A DNA stretch of 9,634 nt, taken from assembly GCF_021107415.1 (NCBI RefSeq), contig NZ_JAIOSW010000235.1:1-9634 (forward strand), read 5' to 3'. Below, in pieces: positions 6,493 through 9,634 of the stretch. A program made the translations under genes and the position numbers. Position 1 is the stretch's first letter, and the number at the start of each line of letters is the position of its first letter. The notes below the pieces were generated by a model. That model made no database searches and was not told the DNA's origin. It was given only the letters and a program-made list of their open reading frames with translations. Origin of the DNA: Desulfobacula sp. (GTDB lineage Bacteria > Desulfobacterota > Desulfobacteria > Desulfobacterales > Desulfobacteraceae).

Positions 6493-6508
6493 TGCAAAAA
6501 GTATACCT
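6493..6508 (-). promoter_or_regulatory. Sigma-54-like (-24/-12) promoter for the riboswitch and repeat-protein gene
   Basis: On the minus strand the sequence is AGGTATACTTTTTGCA, with the invariant GG (6507-6506) and GC (6495-6494) exactly 10 bases apart and a good TTGCA -12 element. This matches the RpoN pattern TGGCAC-N5-TTGCA at the diagnostic positions. The predicted start is near 6482-6483, immediately before the riboswitch aptamer. Upstream dyads at 6557-6633 supply the activator sites that sigma-54 promoters require. A sigma-70 reading is poor because no suitably spaced -35/-10 pair is evident. Confidence 0.62.
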
Positions 6509-6556
6509 TGGTTTTACAATATCATGAACCCCAGTTTTCAATATTTTCAAGGTTTT

Positions 6557-6574
6557 ATAGGGGTTTTTACCTAT
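6557..6574. promoter_or_regulatory. Second dyad of the same family (block C, proximal)
   Basis: ATAGGGGTTTTTACCTAT is an imperfect dyad with outer arms ATAGG and CCTAT. It differs from the copy at 1846-1863 by two bases. It is centred about 83 bases upstream of the predicted transcription start. Between it and the distal palindrome lie two exact copies of GAAAAAAATGTA (6575-6586 and 6596-6607), 21 bases apart, which is two helical turns. Confidence 0.55.
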
Positions 6575-6613
6575 GAAAAAAATGTACTAAAATGAGAAAA
6601 AAATGTAACAATT

Positions 6614-6633
6614 ATGGGTAAAGTTTTACCCAT
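6614..6633. promoter_or_regulatory. 20-bp perfect palindrome, candidate enhancer-binding-protein site (block C, distal)
   Basis: The sequence ATGGGTAAAGTTTTACCCAT has perfect 9-bp arms around a 2-bp centre. It lies about 140 bases upstream of the start site predicted from the sigma-54-like promoter at 6493-6508. That is the usual distance for a bacterial enhancer-binding protein. The same half-site (TRGGTAAA / TTTACCYA) recurs at 6557-6574 and in the blocks at 1846-1898 and 1-48. The identity of the binding protein is not visible in this window. Confidence 0.6.
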
Positions 6634-6718
6634 CAATGGAAATGAAAAATTCAATTTACTAATATAATGAATGGAAAAGGGATTAAAAAAGAGCAAGCTT
6701 TTTCAAGGTATATTCAGG

Positions 6719-7087
6719 TCAGATGTCAGCGTCTAGAATAAGTCCTCGTCCGCTTTTTATCTGCTGGACCAGATTTTCAAGCTCTGCATGGGAGATATCA
6801 TGTTTAAAAATCTGATCGATTTTTCCTGAGTCATCTATCGTGACAATATCAATAAAAATATCATCACCTTCCTGATATACACACAGCCGGAACGGAGAAT
6901 CATTTTCTTCGAGTTCCTGATGGGTTTCATCTACAATTTGTGTCAATTCATCAAAATGCTTTTTCGCTTCCTGAAAGAGTTTTTTTTTCTTATGTTTTTT
7001 TTTCTCAAAGGAAGCTGCATTGGACTTATCCGGATTTATGGGTTCACTCTGGTATATCTTTGATATGTCTTCCATCATTTTATCCAT
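6719..7087 (-). CDS. Small FlaG-like cytoplasmic protein, lysine-rich
   Basis: The product is 122 residues with no signal peptide or membrane segment. Residues 29-36 are almost entirely lysine (KKKHKKKK), followed by a predicted helix to about residue 60. A compact tail (about 66-122) has two short beta strands (FRLCVYQ, IFIDIVTIDD), a helix around AELENLVQQIK, and ends GRGLILDADI. The order strand, strand, helix, GL(L/I)(L/F)D resembles the FlaG family of flagellar-filament-associated proteins, but the usual RQIPPEE motif is absent (IFKHDISHAE stands in its place). The call is therefore a resemblance, not an assignment. No clear Shine-Dalgarno precedes the ATG at 7087, and a second ATG three codons later is possible. 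The gene lies 74 bases after the fusion enzyme and before the long regulatory intergenic region. Two runs of nine A in the coding strand make its frame vulnerable to slippage. Confidence 0.6.
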   Translation of the reverse strand: MDKMMEDISKIYQSEPINPDKSNAASFEKKKHKKKKLFQEAKKHFDELTQIVDETHQELEENDSPFRLCVYQEGDDIFIDIVTIDDSGKIDQIFKHDISHAELENLVQQIKSGRGLILDADI

Positions 7088-7161
7088 TTTTAAAATAGGT
7101 GAATAAAATAGGCCTTGTAATTTAATTATCGCTTCTTTGGATAAAAATCTTTAACAAAGGG

Positions 7162-9483
7162 CTAACCGGCATTCTTCATATTTGAGAGTGCATCATCAAA
7201 TACCCGGATAAACATGTCTGCATCTTCTTTTGTTATGACCATTGGGGGTTTGATTTTAATGACATTATTAAAAGGGCCGTCTGTACCCAGTAAAATCCCC
7301 CTGTTTTTCAATCGATTGACCATTTCAGCCGCTTTTCGGGTAGCGGGTGCCAACGTGCTTTTATCCTTAATCAGCTCTATACCGATAAAAAGGCCGATGC
7401 CCCTGACATCACCGATAATATCATGCTTGTTCTTGAGACCATTGAGTCCCTCAAGCATCCTTGCGCCAACCTGTTTTGCATGTCCCTGCAGGCCTTCGTC
7501 TTTGATAACATCCAGAACCGCCATTCCTATAGCACAGGATACCGGGTTGCCGCCAAAGGTTGCAAAAAATTCCATGCCATTGGCAAAAGAGTCTGCAATT
7601 TCTTTTCTGGTCACAACGGCTGACATGGGGTGGCCGTTTCCAATGGGCTTTCCCATGACGACAATATCCGGGACCACGCTTTGAAGTTCAAATGCCCAGA
7701 AATGCGAGCCAACCCTGCCAAATCCGGCCTGGATTTCATCTGCGATACAAAGACCACCGGCATCTCTGACATGTTTGAATGCCGTTTTAAAATATCCATG
7801 GGGTGGAATTACCTGTCCGCCGCAGGACAACAGGGATTCCGTGATAAATCCTGCAATGGGTTTCGGAATATTTTTAAGGATTTCACCCACTTCGTTGCCA
7901 TAGGCTTTGCCTGTATCTTCTCCCCGGCCCTTGAATTTTCCTCTGTATCCGTCAGGTACGGGCACTACATGGACCCAGGGTTCAGGTTCTCCTTTGCCTC
8001 CTTGACCCATAAATTTATAAGGGCTGATATCTATCATTGAACTGGTATGCCCATGAAAGGCATTCTCGACAACGAGCATATCCTTTTGATGAGTGTAGAC
8101 TCTTGCAATACGCAAGGCAAGTTCATTGGCTTCACTGCCTGAATTGACAAAAAAACAGGTGTCCAGTTCCCTGGGAAGGGTGTCACAAAGCTTTTGGGCG
8201 TACTGGGTCAGTCCATCGTATAAATAGCGGGTATTGGTGTTGAGTCTGGCCATTTGTTTCTGGCCGGCTTGTACAACTTTGGGGTGGCAATGACCCACAT
8301 GGCAGACATTATTATAAAGATCAAGAAAGGGTCTGCCATTGTAATCGTATAAATATTGACCTTTTCCTTTCAGAAATTTTAATGGTTTGTCATAGGAAGG
8401 TGAGACAGACGGGGCAATAAGTCTTTGACGATTTTTTAAAAGCTCGGTAACAGATGCACCGCGATTTTCAAACGGTTCAAGATTAGTCTTGCTTGCCAGG
8501 ATAATGGCTGCCTGGGCCGGGCCTGTTGTGGAAAGAACCTCCAGTTTTTTCCAGGCTCGCTTTTCCGATACAAACCAGTTTTCCATGGTTGGATCAATTT
8601 TTTTTCTTTGAGCCGAAATGATGACCGAGACAGCCAGTCGTGCACACATCAAAGGGAAAATAGCCATCATTTCATCTATGGATAAGGGGCGGATCTTGTG
8701 ATAGGCACCGATAATGGTTGCTGCCGCTTCCAGGGGATTGTCTTCATCCAGGGTATGATAGGCAAGGGCAATGGCAAGGTCACAGACCGTGGGGTTTGTA
8801 AGACAGTCCCCAAAATCCAGTATACCGACAACCCGTTCGTCAGATACCAGGACATTGTCATCATTAATATCCCCATGAATCAGGGATTTGGGTAAAGATT
8901 CAAATAAAGGTCTGACAATGGCGGCATAAAGATGGAAAACCCATTCAAGGATCTGACGTTTTTCCAGGCTGTCAATCAAATAGATTTTGGAGCGATGCTG
9001 ATCAGCCCTGGCAAGATCCCAATGATGGGTTCTTTTGGAATCCGGGTGAACAATAAAAGACATATCCATATTCATCTGTGCGATGATGGTTCCAAGATTT
9101 TCCAATAGCTCATTTGTTGCTGGAAGTGCCTGACACCAGGCTTTTCCTTTAACAAATTCCAGAAGCCGTCCCCGGATTTCTTTCCGGTCCTTTGTCATCA
9201 ACCGGGCCTGGACAGAGCCGGTCCGTGTCAGGATCACCCGTGGAAGACGGATAGGAAGTTTGGCATTGATGAGTTGATCCACTGCAAGATGTTCAATCTC
9301 TATCATTCCGGCAGTTGTATTATCATCAGCCAGCTTAAGGACAAAACAGGTGCCGTCATCTTTTTTTATCAGATAATTTTCATTTTCACCGGCCAGCCTG
9401 GAAATTTCACCGGAAAAATCATATTCGATTTCCATCAGCTTTGTAATGGTTTCAGTTAAATAAGATGAATTTTTATCCGTCAT
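7162..9483 (-). CDS. Fused APH-type (hydroxylysine/ethanolamine kinase-like) and class III PLP phospho-lyase/aminotransferase
   Basis: This is a 773-residue two-domain cytoplasmic enzyme. Residues about 20-320 form an APH/choline-kinase-like domain: a candidate ATP-binding lysine at K50 (FVLK), the catalytic loop HGDINDDN at 203-210 (D205, N210), and the metal-binding ILDFGD at 221-226 (D223). Residues about 345-773 form a class III (fold type I) PLP enzyme: NSGSEAN at 447-453 (phosphate binding), AFHGHT at 475-480, ADEIQAGFGR at 581-590 (D582 to the pyridine nitrogen), and MGKPIGNGHP at 610-619 with K612 as the Schiff-base lysine. The GKPIGNGHP form and the kinase partner resemble the animal pair HYKK plus PHYKPL/ETNPPL, where a hydroxy-amine is phosphorylated and then cleaved to an aldehyde, ammonia and phosphate. 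The inference is a kinase/phospho-lyase; the substrate (hydroxylysine, ethanolamine or another) is not readable. An ordinary aminotransferase is the alternative. The ATG at 9483 has only a weak upstream Shine-Dalgarno. The gene sits 10 bases after the MscS-type gene. Confidence 0.88.
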   Translation of the reverse strand: MTDKNSSYLTETITKLMEIEYDFSGEISRLAGENENYLIKKDDGTCFVLKLADDNTTAGMIEIEHLAVDQLINAKLPIRLPRVILTRTGSVQARLMTKDRKEIRGRLLEFVKGKAWCQALPATNELLENLGTIIAQMNMDMSFIVHPDSKRTHHWDLARADQHRSKIYLIDSLEKRQILEWVFHLYAAIVRPLFESLPKSLIHGDINDDNVLVSDERVVGILDFGDCLTNPTVCDLAIALAYHTLDEDNPLEAAATIIGAYHKIRPLSIDEMMAIFPLMCARLAVSVIISAQRKKIDPTMENWFVSEKRAWKKLEVLSTTGPAQAAIILASKTNLEPFENRGASVTELLKNRQRLIAPSVSPSYDKPLKFLKGKGQYLYDYNGRPFLDLYNNVCHVGHCHPKVVQAGQKQMARLNTNTRYLYDGLTQYAQKLCDTLPRELDTCFFVNSGSEANELALRIARVYTHQKDMLVVENAFHGHTSSMIDISPYKFMGQGGKGEPEPWVHVVPVPDGYRGKFKGRGEDTGKAYGNEVGEILKNIPKPIAGFITESLLSCGGQVIPPHGYFKTAFKHVRDAGGLCIADEIQAGFGRVGSHFWAFELQSVVPDIVVMGKPIGNGHPMSAVVTRKEIADSFANGMEFFATFGGNPVSCAIGMAVLDVIKDEGLQGHAKQVGARMLEGLNGLKNKHDIIGDVRGIGLFIGIELIKDKSTLAPATRKAAEMVNRLKNRGILLGTDGPFNNVIKIKPPMVITKEDADMFIRVFDDALSNMKNAG

Positions 9484-9493
9484 AATGCAGCTT

Positions 9494-9634
9494 TTATTTT
9501 TCTTCTACCTGTTGGTTGAACATATGAACATCCTGTTGCGGATAGGGAATGCTGATGCCTTCTTTATCAAAGGCTATTTTGATTTTCTCTGTTAAACCAA
9601 AATAGACACCCCAGTAGTCGGTAGTTTTTGTCCA
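9494..9634 (-). CDS. MscS-family mechanosensitive ion channel, C-terminal fragment (partial)
   Basis: Reading the minus strand from the right edge gives 46 residues and a TAA stop at 9494-9496. The gene continues outside the window. The fragment begins WTKTTDYWGVYFGLTEKIK and continues with AFDKEGISIPYPQQDVHMF. This is the typical end of the cytoplasmic alpha/beta domain of small-conductance mechanosensitive channels: a strand-helix segment, then the (F/Y)DKEGI.IP(F/Y)PQ.DVH signature. MscS channels sit in the inner membrane and release solutes on hypo-osmotic shock. No membrane segment is visible here because only the tail is present. The stop lies 10 bases upstream of the next start codon on the same strand, so the two genes could be co-transcribed. 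The family call rests on the C-terminal signature alone. Confidence 0.82.
   Translation of the reverse strand, partial: WTKTTDYWGVYFGLTEKIKIAFDKEGISIPYPQQDVHMFNQQVEEK

Noticed and set aside
6685..6704. AAAAAG/CTTTTT hairpin as terminator of the FlaG-like gene
   Set aside because: The stem is almost entirely A-T pairs and unlikely to pause polymerase; the symmetry can arise by chance in this AT-rich stretch.

Overview
The window reads as a chromosomal segment of a Gram-negative, moderately AT-rich bacterium. I would place it among the Deltaproteobacteria, probably the Desulfobacterales. The reasons are a GEMM-I type riboswitch with the deltaproteobacterial style of P3/terminator sequence, a small secreted protein with a dockerin-like Ca loop, a large tail-fibre/YadA-head type secreted repeat protein, and sigma-54-like promoters. 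This is a family-resemblance inference, not a measured placement. Every convincing gene is on the minus strand, so the biological reading order runs from base 9634 down to base 1.

Right part (9634 to 6719): the C-terminus of an MscS-type mechanosensitive channel enters from the right edge. Ten bases later comes a 773-residue fusion of an APH/hydroxylysine-kinase-like domain with a class III PLP enzyme. This resembles the animal pair HYKK plus PHYKPL/ETNPPL, and suggests a one-polypeptide phosphorylate-then-eliminate enzyme for an amino alcohol. A small FlaG-like cytoplasmic protein with two A9 tracts follows.

Middle (6718 to 3554): a 387-base intergenic region holds a compact regulatory stack. 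In reading order it contains a 20-bp perfect palindrome, a second dyad of the same family, a -24/-12 sigma-54-like promoter, a GEMM-I riboswitch aptamer, and an intrinsic terminator that shares bases with the aptamer. It controls a 737-residue secreted protein with fifteen 15-residue (45-bp) beta-roll repeats. A 127-residue secreted dockerin-like protein follows.

Left part (3553 to 1): an extended-SDR (dihydroflavonol-reductase-like) enzyme is followed by a second copy of the palindromic regulatory block, again with a sigma-54-like promoter, in front of another secreted protein. That protein's 3' end is cut off by a 1.05-kb IS1595-family insertion sequence, which has 27-bp imperfect terminal inverted repeats and a 324-residue transposase. 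Beyond the IS, at the extreme left edge, lies a third copy of the regulatory block, presumably serving a gene outside the window.

The main integrated observation is a probable local regulon of secreted or surface proteins. It appears to be controlled by one enhancer-binding protein acting at ATRGG...TTTTACCYAT dyads with sigma-54, and at one locus by an additional cyclic-dinucleotide riboswitch. No CRISPR array, tRNA, rRNA or replication origin was seen.
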